Source of the DNA: Psychrobacter sp. UBA3483
GTDB taxonomy: Bacteria > Pseudomonadota > Gammaproteobacteria > Pseudomonadales > Moraxellaceae
DNA length: 64,000 nucleotides
NCBI RefSeq assembly: GCF_002377905.1
Contig: NZ_DFQS01000056.1
Span: forward strand, 1 to 64,000
Reading direction: 5' to 3'
The position numbers and the translations under genes are program-made. The notes below the pieces were generated by a model. The model did no database searches, was not told the DNA's origin, and saw nothing but the letters and a program-made list of their open reading frames with translations. Of this stretch, positions 9,737-19,086 are shown in pieces; position 1 is the stretch's first letter; every line of letters starts with the position of its first letter.

Positions 9737-9859
9737 AAGCAATTTAAAATCGAGCCAAACTAAAATTTAAGCAAACTATCAACGATAACCGTCTATTTCA
9801 TTCGTATTTTCACAATGAAATGAGTATGATAGACATCTATCAGGTAATTTTGAAATATT

Positions 9860-10540
9860 ATGAGTAGTCGCGAACAAAAGAAACTTCAAACCCGGCATGC
9901 TTTTTTTAATGCGGTGCTTGATTTGTGTATGACAGGACAGTCTTTTAGCTCAATCAGTCTCAGACAAGTCACGCGCGAGGTTGGCGTGGTGCCGACGGCG
10001 TTTTATCGCCATTTTGATGATATGGAATCGCTCGGTCGTGCCTTGGTTATTGAAGAGTTGGGCGGTACGCTAGCAACGTTAAGTGAAAACTTGCAAATTG
10101 GGCGCAAACGCAGTTTTGATCGTCAAATCGCCAAAAGTATTCAGATGTTTTTATATATGGTCAGCGAGCAACCTTGCTACTGGCAATTTTTAGTCAGTGA
10201 ACGCTATGGCGGCTCAGAAGCGGTACGTAAAGCCATCAATGAGCTGATTAAAAAGCACGGTCAAAGCCTAGCAGAAGATTTGGCGCTACAGCCGGCGTTT
10301 ACCCACATCAATACTTATGATCGTAGACTGTTGGCAGAAGCTGGGGTCAATATGTTCTTTTCTTGGATTATTGACTGGCTCGAGCTGACCTATACCGAAG
10401 ATCATGATGATGAAGTCGACTTGGCAGAGATAGAAAAGAAAAAACAGCTGATGCTGCATAATTGCACGCGCCAAGCACAAATGCTATTTTATGGTGCTTA
10501 CAATTGGAAGTCTACCGAAGAAACCCGTTTAAATGATTAA
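9860..10540 (+). CDS. fabR: TetR-family regulator, FabR-like
   Basis: A 226-residue regulator. Its N-terminal helix-turn-helix (around residues 29-55, ISLRQVTREVGVVPTAFYRH) closely follows FabR, the repressor of unsaturated fatty-acid genes, as does the following F-D-x-M/L-E-S-L segment. The rest is the all-helical ligand domain. Regulation of membrane lipid unsaturation is the likely role, inferred by family resemblance; no fab gene is adjacent. The upstream gap holds the long inverted repeat at 9694-9736. Confidence 0.75.
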   Translation: MSSREQKKLQTRHAFFNAVLDLCMTGQSFSSISLRQVTREVGVVPTAFYRHFDDMESLGRALVIEELGGTLATLSENLQIGRKRSFDRQIAKSIQMFLYMVSEQPCYWQFLVSERYGGSEAVRKAINELIKKHGQSLAEDLALQPAFTHINTYDRRLLAEAGVNMFFSWIIDWLELTYTEDHDDEVDLAEIEKKKQLMLHNCTRQAQMLFYGAYNWKSTEETRLND

Positions 10541-10587
10541 TTAGACTTAGTTTTTGTATGTTATTTAGCAATGATTATCTATAACCA

Positions 10588-11685
10588 TTAGAAAATTGGC
10601 CTAAAAGCCCAAAGTCGCTGCGTTAGCACACGCACCTCTTTGGGCTTTTTATTATCAGCGTTATTAGCATCACTGCTATTTTCATTATTGTTAGTGTTAT
10701 TTGCTGCGTCGCCATCAGCGGCCGTTTTGCTAATAATAACGGTCGCAAAGCGTTGTCTTGCTCGACCAACCGTCGCATTATCCGAGGCGGTAATAAGTGC
10801 CATAAAGGCTTGGCTATCAACCGCTAGTAATGGCGTCAAAGCTTTGCGCTCCTCTTCTTTTACACTACTTAATACGGGCAGTTGCCAAACATCATCAATA
10901 GAGCTAAAGGCTTGTTTTGCTCGCAACTCAGCGATACTCTGCATTTGCTGGCTGCTCGCACCCTCTACCAAGGCAGCAAGCAAAACGGGATTGGCGGTAT
11001 TAATATTAATGGGTAAATAATATGGCACGGCGGTGATATAAGGACGCAGTGCCGCTAATACTTGCGCATTCACGCCCTTCACCTCTGCTAATTGATCGAT
11101 ACTAAGCAAAGCTTGATTGGGCAGATTTTGATCCGCGCCGCGATTAGACTGCTGAGCATAAACCACGCTTTCATCACCGCCATCTTCATATACTTCACTG
11201 TCAGCATCTTGGTAATCAACGACGGCAGTAGCGATATCAGGCTCTAAATTTAGCTGTGTAAGCAGCCTTTGAAAGACGGCCAAGGCAGCAGTATCAACGG
11301 CGCCATTATGATATAAATTATTAATATTAAAACGACTCCCCTCATCGCGTAATTCAATGCCGATGCTATGTCCGCCTAGCGTATAAGGCGGTATTGGCTG
11401 CGCCCAAATATCCTGCGCGCTATCAGTATTATTCAATTTAGCATCAGCACGAATCAAGGTAACCGCCAATTGCTGACCTGCATTGATATCTTGTAAGAGC
11501 TGGTTTTGGTCAAACAATAAGCTGCTGCGCCTAATGGCAATCTTTTGACTGGCAAGCATCGCCCCTGCAACCACGGTAATACTAACCACCAATAGCAAAA
11601 TAGTCAGCAGCGCGACGCCACGTTGAGAGTCGGCTTTCATAGATATTACAGGCATGATTGACTTCATTGCTGGCTTACTTGGCAT
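10588..11685 (-). CDS. gspK: Type II secretion minor pseudopilin GspK
   Basis: The 365-residue product has a prepilin leader ending in RG, then VALLTILLLVVSITVV as the hydrophobic helix. It lacks the Glu at position +5 after cleavage, as is characteristic of GspK. The large periplasmic domain has helix-hairpin-helix-like NINTANPVLLAAL. GspK caps the pseudopilus tip with GspI and GspJ. It is the last gene of the H-I-J-K operon. The region before the C-terminal strand is an Asn-rich low-complexity tract (about residues 325-347). Confidence 0.93.
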   Translation of the reverse strand: MPSKPAMKSIMPVISMKADSQRGVALLTILLLVVSITVVAGAMLASQKIAIRRSSLLFDQNQLLQDINAGQQLAVTLIRADAKLNNTDSAQDIWAQPIPPYTLGGHSIGIELRDEGSRFNINNLYHNGAVDTAALAVFQRLLTQLNLEPDIATAVVDYQDADSEVYEDGGDESVVYAQQSNRGADQNLPNQALLSIDQLAEVKGVNAQVLAALRPYITAVPYYLPININTANPVLLAALVEGASSQQMQSIAELRAKQAFSSIDDVWQLPVLSSVKEEERKALTPLLAVDSQAFMALITASDNATVGRARQRFATVIISKTAADGDAANNTNNNENSSDANNADNKKPKEVRVLTQRLWAFRPIF

Positions 11686-11697
11686 AATCAGCCTCTA

Positions 11698-12597
11698 TCA
11701 TTGACCAAAAGGGGTATTTTCAGTAGCGTTGCTTGAGCTATTATTGGCTGCATTGTCATTGGCTTCGTTATTAGTGTCGCCGTTATTATTTTTATCACCG
11801 CTATTAGCATTAGGATTATTAGGCGTATTTTTACGACGGGAGTTTTTACTGACATTTAGTATTGGCTGCGGCGTCACCGCCCATTGCCAAGTAATCGGCA
11901 TATCCTGATACGTAAAGTTGAGCGCAACTCCTTTTGGCAGTAGCATAATTTCAGAGGGCGCATTGGCTGAATTTGCCGTCGGCGCTGCTAAAGCATTGTT
12001 ATTGATGTTGCCGCTGTCTTTATTGGGGAATTTGGCACTTAATTCAGGTAAATAAGCTTGCCAGCGCCCAGCCGTAACACCTTTAAGCAATACACTATCT
12101 AGGCTAATGCTATCACTGCCACCGGCAAGACTGGTATATTGACGACGAATTAAGCGCTCATCAGCAAAAATGTATTCGATATGCTGCACACTCGCGCTGC
12201 TCTGATAACGTGGATCAGGGTCGGCAAAACGCACAAAGCTGATACGTGTGCCGTTTAGAGTCATGAAAGGTTCAGGTGCTGGTGCGTTTTCTTGATTGCT
12301 ATTATTAGTATTATTATTTGCGGCATTATTGGTTGTAGCGTTATTGGTTGAGGCGTTATTAGTTAAAGAATTAGCACCCTGCGTATCCACTGCCTGATAA
12401 GGAATCATTTGGTTCATATCTTGCTGTAGCTGCAAATAGGCATATTGCAAAACTGCTAAATTATCCGCATGAAATTGCGCCCGTTCACGCGCACGGTTAA
12501 CACCATCAAATACTTGCCAGCCTGCAACTGCCAACATGGCAAATATCGCCATCGCCACCATCAGCTCAAGTAGAGTAAACCCATGATTTGATTTCAT
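11698..12597 (-). CDS. gspJ: Type II secretion minor pseudopilin GspJ
   Basis: The 299-residue product has a short leader cleaved in HG/FTLLELMVAMAIFAML, with the expected Glu+5. The body fits GspJ, but it is longer than usual because of two Asn/Thr-rich low-complexity tracts, one at about residues 75-102 and one filling the last 50 residues. GspJ binds GspI and GspK at the pseudopilus tip. Its start overlaps the gspI stop by four bases, so translation is coupled. Confidence 0.92.
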   Translation of the reverse strand: MKSNHGFTLLELMVAMAIFAMLAVAGWQVFDGVNRARERAQFHADNLAVLQYAYLQLQQDMNQMIPYQAVDTQGANSLTNNASTNNATTNNAANNNTNNSNQENAPAPEPFMTLNGTRISFVRFADPDPRYQSSASVQHIEYIFADERLIRRQYTSLAGGSDSISLDSVLLKGVTAGRWQAYLPELSAKFPNKDSGNINNNALAAPTANSANAPSEIMLLPKGVALNFTYQDMPITWQWAVTPQPILNVSKNSRRKNTPNNPNANSGDKNNNGDTNNEANDNAANNSSSNATENTPFGQ

Positions 12598-13073
12598 GGA
12601 TTGCCTCCATTAGGGTTTAGTCGGCTCAAATCCAAACTACCGACTTCTTGTTCAGAATTACTTAGCATGACGTTGATATCCGTCACTGCGCTGCGTGTCT
12701 GTCCGTCTATAATGGGCGCAACAGCGATATTCACCTGTTTTAATGCGGGTGTGATGGCGTCCGTGGCGGTCATTGTCACTTGCCAATCACGACCTTGGGC
12801 ATTGATAGTTTGGGTTTTATTGGCCGTTAGCCACGTATCTTGAATACGCAAGTCCGCTGCCGCGTTTTGTGCGACAAACTGCGCTAGCGTGCGAGTACGC
12901 AAGACATCGACTGAGCTTAAATACGCACTACTCGCACGGCTCGCAGCAACAGCAACGACGGCCAAAATCGCTAAGGCCACCATGACCTCTATCAGGGTAA
13001 ATCCGCGCTCATGCTTTGATATAACAGGCTTTGGATCTGTGTAGGTAGGTATTGCTTTATCTTTGTTAATCAT
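12594..13073 (-). CDS. gspI: Type II secretion minor pseudopilin GspI
   Basis: The 159-residue product has a rather long leader and then the cleavage motif RG/FTLIEVMVALAILAVVAVAA with Glu+5. The remainder has the size and pattern of GspI, including the WQVTM strand and a C-terminal LSRLNP segment. It nucleates the tip complex with GspJ and GspK. It sits between gspH (3-base gap) and gspJ (4-base overlap). Confidence 0.92.
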   Translation of the reverse strand: MINKDKAIPTYTDPKPVISKHERGFTLIEVMVALAILAVVAVAASRASSAYLSSVDVLRTRTLAQFVAQNAAADLRIQDTWLTANKTQTINAQGRDWQVTMTATDAITPALKQVNIAVAPIIDGQTRSAVTDINVMLSNSEQEVGSLDLSRLNPNGGNP

Positions 13074-13076
13074 CAG

Positions 13077-13775
13077 CTACAGCCCTTGCCCTATCGACAT
13101 ACTACCATCGGGCATAATCGTAATCACCTCACCCACCAAACGCGAATTATGACGCACCTCAATCGTTACCGGCGTGGCCTGACCTGTGCCAAACCATAGT
13201 ACTTGCGGTACGTTGTGGTCAGTAAACCATGGCTGCAGCGCTTGCATTTGGCCTGTGGTTGTTTGCTTACCTGCATCTAGGCTTTGCACGCTTAAGCTCA
13301 CCCCCATAGGCAAGGCAGGCAGACTAACTTCTGGCTCAATCTCCCAACTTGGTGTGGGCACTTTATCTATAGCAGCACCTGACATACTCGTCAAATCTGC
13401 TGACAACTCCATGGCGTTCTTAGGCATACTGTCTCCACTAGAAGAAGTGGCAGCCTGAGTTTGATAAGCAATATACGGGTTTGATAGCGTGACAATGATG
13501 GGCGTGACTTGACCTTGCTTATCCGCTTGTAAGCTTAGACCCATGGGCTGCATACGCTCAGCTGATAAAAGCCGTACATAGCTCAGAGAATCTGTTAAAT
13601 GCTCATAAAAAGCGCGGTTTTTGCGTGACTCACTACTACCGACCGACAAGCTCATCATCCCAGCAAAGATGGATAAAATAACCACCACCACCACGATTTC
13701 AACAAGGGTAAAGCCCGCTTGACCGTGTGCGCGAAAGGCTGTTATTGAAGATATCGAGGAAGTCGGTTTTGACAT
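13077..13775 (-). CDS. gspH: Type II secretion minor pseudopilin GspH
   Basis: The 232-residue product has prepilin motif AG/FTLVEIVVVVVILSIFAG with Glu+5 after a leader of about 20 residues, and the GspH-type fold with a GTGQATPVTIEVRH strand near the C-terminus. GspH links the major pilin shaft to the I-J-K tip. It is first in the H-I-J-K operon; no gspG, gspF or gspD lies beside it, so the secretion genes are split across the genome. Confidence 0.88.
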   Translation of the reverse strand: MSKPTSSISSITAFRAHGQAGFTLVEIVVVVVILSIFAGMMSLSVGSSESRKNRAFYEHLTDSLSYVRLLSAERMQPMGLSLQADKQGQVTPIIVTLSNPYIAYQTQAATSSSGDSMPKNAMELSADLTSMSGAAIDKVPTPSWEIEPEVSLPALPMGVSLSVQSLDAGKQTTTGQMQALQPWFTDHNVPQVLWFGTGQATPVTIEVRHNSRLVGEVITIMPDGSMSIGQGL

Positions 13776-13978
13776 ACAGAAGTCATCTAGAATGGCGTCA
13801 CCTTATTAAAAATAACGCTATATTGAATGGCATATACAAGACGAAAGACATGATGAGTTATAAAAACTATAAATATCTACACAGGGTAAAAGGTATATTG
13901 AACGTGCTGCTATACAGAAGATAACAACACGGACTTTTATAAAATAATAGCTGACTGCGTTTAAAATAGAATAAAAAG

Positions 13979-14662
13979 CTAGTAATTGGTATTACGGTGT
14001 TCTTCTGACTCAGTTTCTATTTGCTCTACCAGCTCTTGCATATCCTCATCCATCACCTCGTCATCGACCGCTGGATAATGGCTTGGCAACTCAAGCATTT
14101 GCTGCACAAAAGCATAACGCAAGGTATCACGGCGACCTAAGTAGCGCTGATAAAAACTTGAGTTTAATAATCCTGCGCCGCCTTGACCCATCGCCCAAAT
14201 CGAGGACAAATAATCGCGCGTACTTAAGCTGCTATGCTGCTCTTGAAGATACGCACTGATAATATCAATCAAACGCTTCATGCGCTGACGACGAATATCG
14301 TAAAGCTCACCAAACAGGCGATTCAAACCCGTCACCGATGCCGCCAAACGCTCTTCGATTTGGTTAAGGAGCATGGCTTTTTGCGGATTAAATAGTTGCT
14401 GAAAAATCATCCGCGCGACACCTGCCGACGGACAGTCATCAATACGGTTAATCTCAAACAGCTGCTCTTCATAACGGATAATAATACGCAGGTAAAGCTC
14501 ATCTTTACTAGAGAAATGCTTATATAAGGTGCCTTTAGCCAAATCAAGCTGGTCTGCCAAACTGTCCAAAGTGATATCACCATCGCCTGACTCAAGTAGC
14601 AATTGCTCTGCCATCGCTAAGATATTCTCTTCTCGTGCCTTGAACTGGTGCTGACGACTCAT
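13979..14662 (-). CDS. TetR-family transcriptional regulator
   Basis: A 227-residue regulator. The helix-turn-helix is at about residues 28-52 (ITLDSLADQLDLAKGTLYKHF) followed by SSKDELYLRI, a textbook TetR DNA-binding domain. The C-terminal helical domain gives no ligand clue and ends in an acidic tail rich in E/D. A 16-bp palindrome 204 bases upstream may be its operator. The neighbour tatD is probably unrelated. Confidence 0.88.
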   Translation of the reverse strand: MSRQHQFKAREENILAMAEQLLLESGDGDITLDSLADQLDLAKGTLYKHFSSKDELYLRIIIRYEEQLFEINRIDDCPSAGVARMIFQQLFNPQKAMLLNQIEERLAASVTGLNRLFGELYDIRRQRMKRLIDIISAYLQEQHSSLSTRDYLSSIWAMGQGGAGLLNSSFYQRYLGRRDTLRYAFVQQMLELPSHYPAVDDEVMDEDMQELVEQIETESEEHRNTNY

Positions 14663-14865
14663 AATTTCTCCTAAAAACTGACAATATCATGCATATGACC
14701 GCTCCTTATATCAGTATACTGGCAGCCCGCGTATAAAATGCATAACGGCTATGCCAATATCATCAAAGGAAATATGCTTATGTTTGCTAAATAGTCATTG
14801 ATAATCATGTGGTTAGATTTAGTCTTAAAAAAAATTAAAACATAAATCTCAAGACCAGTTAATAA

Positions 14866-14881
14866 ATGACTGATTGGTCAT
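14866..14881. promoter_or_regulatory. Candidate TetR-type operator
   Basis: ATGACTGATTGGTCAT is a near-perfect inverted repeat (ATGAC...GTCAT arms, imperfect centre), with a further GACCA half-site at 14853-14857. It lies between the tatD stop and the TetR-family gene, about 200 bases upstream of that gene's start. The form resembles known TetR-family operators; binding is inferred. Confidence 0.45.
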
Positions 14882-14893
14882 AGCATAACCATT

Positions 14894-15682
14894 TTAATGA
14901 TACTGTGCCAGTAAATTTTCAAAGTTTTTTGCAGTCAGGGCACCCACTTCCTCGCTACTATAGCCATACAGTTGGGCAAGATAGGTTGCCACATATGGCA
15001 CGTATGCAGGCTCATTAGGCCTGCCACGTTTAGGCACTGGTGCTAAATACGGGCTATCCGTTTCGATAAGTATTCTATCTTTGGGCATATTTTTTGCAGC
15101 ATCTTGAATCATCTGCGCACTCTTAAAGCTAACAATGCCCGAGAAGGAGATATAAAACCCTAAGTCTAATGCGCGTTCTGCGGTTTCCCAGTCTTCAGTA
15201 AAGCAATGAATGATACCATGTTCAGCGCCTTCCGCTTTTAGGATATCAAGCGTATCTTCTTTGGCGTCACGCATATGCACGACAAGCGGTTTCTTTAGGT
15301 GTTGGCTGGCATGAATATGACGCGCAAGGCTGGCTTGTTGCTCTTTTTTATTTTCCGTCGACCAGTAATAATCCAGCCCCGTCTCCCCTATCGCCCAAAC
15401 GTGCTCGGCATCAGCCGTCTCTATCAAGCGCTCGACCGTCGCTGATTGTAAAACGCCGATATCTTCACAGGGATGAATGCCAACGCTCATGCCAAGATTT
15501 AGCGCCTCGTCATTATAAGTGCTGACAATATTAGCAATCTCATCATATTCAGCGAAATCACACATAATCGCCATCGCGCGGGTGACATCGGCTTCTTTCA
15601 TCGCAGCAATTGCACCAGACAATTGACCATCGTACTTGGTCAAATCCAAACGGTTTAGATGGCAATGCGTATCAGTAAACAT
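14894..15682 (-). CDS. tatD: TatD-family metal-dependent hydrolase
   Basis: A 262-residue TIM-barrel hydrolase. The motifs follow the TatD family: DTHCHLNR (HxH metal ligands), GETGLDYYW, VVHMRDA, HCFTED and ETDSPYLAP. Family members are 3'-5' DNases/RNases involved in DNA repair and turnover; whether this one is TatD, YcfH or YjjV type cannot be settled. The ATG at 15682 follows GAGA at a good distance and is preferred over an upstream TTG. Confidence 0.92.
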   Translation of the reverse strand: MFTDTHCHLNRLDLTKYDGQLSGAIAAMKEADVTRAMAIMCDFAEYDEIANIVSTYNDEALNLGMSVGIHPCEDIGVLQSATVERLIETADAEHVWAIGETGLDYYWSTENKKEQQASLARHIHASQHLKKPLVVHMRDAKEDTLDILKAEGAEHGIIHCFTEDWETAERALDLGFYISFSGIVSFKSAQMIQDAAKNMPKDRILIETDSPYLAPVPKRGRPNEPAYVPYVATYLAQLYGYSSEEVGALTAKNFENLLAQYH

Positions 15683-15909
15683 AAACAATCTCGTTAATAA
15701 AATTAATAAATAGAACCTTTTAGAATAAGGGTTTAATAATCGTAATAGTATTAATTGCTCTGTTAAGTATGCTTTTCAAGTCATGTTTAACAAACGTATA
15801 TATATAATTGCTTTCAAACTTGTTTCTTATCAGAGCATTTTTTAGAAAATACATTTTTAAAGTGCTTACATGTAAAGGGCAGTTATTAATGCGGTTATAA
15901 ATGCAGTTA

Positions 15910-17697
15910 TCAATTTAACGGTACCACGCGCATCACCTCTTCTATGGTCGTCACTCCTTCGCTAATACGCTTTGCCCCAGATAAACGCAGTGGTTGTACG
16001 CCTTCACGGTACGCTTGTTGTTTAAGCGCATCCAAGTTGGCATCGGCGGCGACCAGTTTTTTTAGCTCATTTGATAATGGCATAATCTCGTAGAGACCAA
16101 CGCGGCCTTGATAGCCGGTATGACGACAATGCTCACAGCCCTGCGCCTTGTACACTTGCGCAGGAACTAGCGCGCGCCAAGGCTGCACCAATTCTTGCCA
16201 TTGAATGGATATTTCACTATCTGCAGTGACCTCAACGGCTTGCTTGCAATGCGGGCATAATGTTCGTAATAAGCGCTGTGCCATCACCCCCAATATCGTT
16301 GCTGAGGTTAAAAATGGCTGAATACCCAAATCATGTAAACGGGTAATAGAGCTCGGCGCATCATTGGTGTGCAACGTTGAGAGCACTAAATGCCCCGTCA
16401 AAGACGCTTGCACTGCCATATTGGCAGTCTCAGCATCACGAATTTCACCGACCATAATAATGTCTGGGTCTTGGCGCATCAAAGAGCGAATACCGTCAGC
16501 GAAATGCAAATCAACTCCTGGATTGACCTGCATTTGGTTAAAAGCTGGCTCAATCATCTCAATCGGATCTTCGATAGTACAGACATTGACCTGCTCGGTG
16601 GCGAGCTGCTTAAGCGTACTATACAAAGTGGTGGTTTTACCTGAGCCCGTCGGACCGGTAACCAATATAATGCCATTAGGATGGGCAGTCAGCTCGTGCC
16701 ACGTTTCAAGCTGCTTACCCGACAGGCCAAGTTGGGCAAATGAGCGCACCAGCACTTCTGGGTCAAATACGCGCATGACAAGCTTTTCACCAAAAGCAGT
16801 CGGCATGGTAGAAAGACGTAGTTCAGTTTCTAAACCTTTGGGTGTACGGGTTTTTAGGCGTCCATCTTGCGGCTTACGCTTTTCTGCGACATTGAGCCGT
16901 CCCAAAATTTTAATACGGGCGGTCACTGCTACTATAATGGCAAGCGGCATCTCATAGACACTATGCAGCACCCCATCGATACGAAAACGTACCTTGCCTG
17001 TTTCGCGGCGCGGCTCTAGATGAATGTCGCTTGCGCGCTGCTCAAAGGCATATTGCAATAGCCAATCGACCACTTTGACGATATGTTGATCATTGGCATC
17101 GGGATTGGTGTTATCGCCCAGCTGTAACAACGCTTCGACGTTGGTGACGTCCGCCGCTGCGCGCTTATGTAGGGAGTTCGCGCCCGCAATCGCTTGTGTG
17201 ACCTGATAGAACTCTTGCCGATAGCGATTGATTTGTTCAGGATTGATAAAGACCGTACGATAGCTTTTTGATTTAATGAGCTTTTCAATATTGCCATGCC
17301 AATCAGTATAAAACGGCTGATCGGTACCGATAACCACTTCATCAAGCGTCACTTCAATCGGTAAAATATGCTGCGAGCGTGCATACTCAAACGACATCAG
17401 CTGCGTTACCGCCGGTACATCGACCTTTAACGGATCAATACGCACCAGCGGCATATCTGCTTTGGCAGCCAGCCACTGATTGAGCCACGCCAGCGTTAAT
17501 TTATTCTCAGAATTGCTATCAAGCGCGTGACCATTTGGCAGCCCAAATTCACTAATCGTAATCAGCGGATGCTGCACCTTATTACGGCGACTGGTAATAA
17601 CAAGGTTATAGCCGCGTTGATCAATCACCCTATCTGCCAATAATTCATCTAGGCACCAACGCAAATCAATCACTATCGAATATTTTTGAGCAGACAT
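15910..17697 (-). CDS. gspE: Type II secretion assembly ATPase GspE
   Basis: The 595-residue ATPase has an N-terminal GspE/PilB domain, then ASDIHLEPR, Walker A GPTGSGKTTT near residue 350, the Asp box and Walker B DIIMVGEIRD, and the His box STLHTNDA. A zinc site is formed by CPHC and CEHC. Lack of pilus genes and nearness to gspH-K favour GspE over PilB. It powers pseudopilus assembly from the cytoplasmic face. It stands alone about 2 kb upstream of the pseudopilin operon, separated by tatD and a TetR gene. Confidence 0.88.
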   Translation of the reverse strand: MSAQKYSIVIDLRWCLDELLADRVIDQRGYNLVITSRRNKVQHPLITISEFGLPNGHALDSNSENKLTLAWLNQWLAAKADMPLVRIDPLKVDVPAVTQLMSFEYARSQHILPIEVTLDEVVIGTDQPFYTDWHGNIEKLIKSKSYRTVFINPEQINRYRQEFYQVTQAIAGANSLHKRAAADVTNVEALLQLGDNTNPDANDQHIVKVVDWLLQYAFEQRASDIHLEPRRETGKVRFRIDGVLHSVYEMPLAIIVAVTARIKILGRLNVAEKRKPQDGRLKTRTPKGLETELRLSTMPTAFGEKLVMRVFDPEVLVRSFAQLGLSGKQLETWHELTAHPNGIILVTGPTGSGKTTTLYSTLKQLATEQVNVCTIEDPIEMIEPAFNQMQVNPGVDLHFADGIRSLMRQDPDIIMVGEIRDAETANMAVQASLTGHLVLSTLHTNDAPSSITRLHDLGIQPFLTSATILGVMAQRLLRTLCPHCKQAVEVTADSEISIQWQELVQPWRALVPAQVYKAQGCEHCRHTGYQGRVGLYEIMPLSNELKKLVAADANLDALKQQAYREGVQPLRLSGAKRISEGVTTIEEVMRVVPLN

Positions 17698-17781
17698 AGT
17701 TATCTTCTTTTATAGTTTTATTCTTATAAGATTTAAGGCATTTGGCAGCGGCGATGTTTACTACGATTCTGATACTTACTG

Positions 17782-18657
17782 TCATTCTACTATAACGATA
17801 CTTGTTATCTGTAATTCATCTGATTCCAGCAACTGGAAACTGACATCAACCGATTTATAGCGCATGACAAATAACGTATCTGTCTCTGTACGTCGATAAG
17901 CCGGACGCGGGTCTTGTGCTATCAAGGCTTTGATAGTATCAAAATCAGACCTTAATAACTGCTTTTGGATTTTATCAATGACTGTCTTGACGGACGATTG
18001 CGCATTTTCTTCCGCTGCATTATCCACACTTTGATTGGCGATAATTTGCCCAAATTGCTCATAAGCTAATTTAGTAATACTCACATCCAACAAGTGCGGC
18101 GCAGTTGGCGCAAAACCGCTTTGGGCGTCAGGCAATGCATCACTATAAGCCACATAAGGTTTGATATCGATGATGGGCGTCCCATCTATCATATCAGCAC
18201 CGCTAATAATAAGTAACACTCGACCTTCTACCATCTCAATGCGCTCGAGCTTGACCACAGATAACCCGAGCGCGGATGGACGATACATACTGCGACTGGC
18301 AAATACGCCTATTTTTTGATTGCCACCCAAGCGCGGTGGGCGCACTTGCGGGCGAAAAGCACTATCGACTTTCTCTTGCTGATTATGGTTATCTAAACTG
18401 GCCTGCTTGTCTTTATGCAATTTGTCTTTATATAAATAGTTATGATGAAACTGCCAACTGATCCAAATATGGCTAAAATCCTCCAAACCTACAAATGCCG
18501 CTGGCGTGTCATACGGCGCGAGCATTTCAATCACACTAATCATAGCTACTAAATTTGGCTGTCTTGGCGCGCCAAACTTTTGCGACAGCGGCGCACGGTG
18601 GTAGCCGATAATGGGTGATATATGATGGCTAACAGCAGCGGTAGTCTGGCAAGTCAT
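17782..18657 (-). CDS. trmO: tRNA (t6A37) N6-methyltransferase TrmO
   Basis: A 291-residue TsaA/YaeB-family protein. It has the N-terminal IGYHRAPLSQKFGAPRQP signature, SHIWISWQFH, and RPPRLGGNQKIGVFASRS followed by RPSALGLSVVKL. TrmO transfers methyl from S-adenosylmethionine to t6A37 of tRNA-Thr. The C-terminal half carries the usual YRRTETDTLFVMRYKSVDV domain. Compared with E. coli it has a longer linker, rich in K/D/Q near residues 78-95. Confidence 0.92.
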   Translation of the reverse strand: MTCQTTAAVSHHISPIIGYHRAPLSQKFGAPRQPNLVAMISVIEMLAPYDTPAAFVGLEDFSHIWISWQFHHNYLYKDKLHKDKQASLDNHNQQEKVDSAFRPQVRPPRLGGNQKIGVFASRSMYRPSALGLSVVKLERIEMVEGRVLLIISGADMIDGTPIIDIKPYVAYSDALPDAQSGFAPTAPHLLDVSITKLAYEQFGQIIANQSVDNAAEENAQSSVKTVIDKIQKQLLRSDFDTIKALIAQDPRPAYRRTETDTLFVMRYKSVDVSFQLLESDELQITSIVIVE

Positions 18658-19086
18658 AATTCAAATCCCAAAAGTAGATGGCTGATAATACATGGCATAC
18701 GGCAATGATAGAAAATTATTCGCTAACGATATTCCATTTTATCATGGTACAGACAGGCAGCTAGGCGGATTTTTATTTTAAAGTTTGTTATGATGAGCGA
18801 GAAATTTATTGAGAATGGCTTGCATTCATAAAGAACACGTCTATAAAGTACAAGCAGCAAAGTTTACTTGTACGGGCAGCGCGGTTGTTTGCTAGAATCT
18901 GATACCTTATAAAACCTGATAATAATGTTAAAATAACGGTTTTTTATCAGTGTCATTTGCTTATTAGCCTGAACTGATAATTGATAAGCGCTTTATCTTA
19001 TTAATACTTTTTATTACCTTAAAAACTTTTGTTTACCACCATTTTTAATGGGCGAATACACATTACCACTTACTAACGAGGGCTTT
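18658..19086. other. Long intergenic region before fpr
   Basis: About 430 bases, AT-rich, without a convincing gene. It contains the divergent promoters of trmO and fpr. I see no tRNA, no repeat and no clear terminator. Confidence 0.55.

Noticed and set aside
16364..16957. 197-codon plus-strand frame opposite gspE
   Set aside because: gspE is unmistakable on the other strand, and this frame reads as its reverse complement with no protein character.
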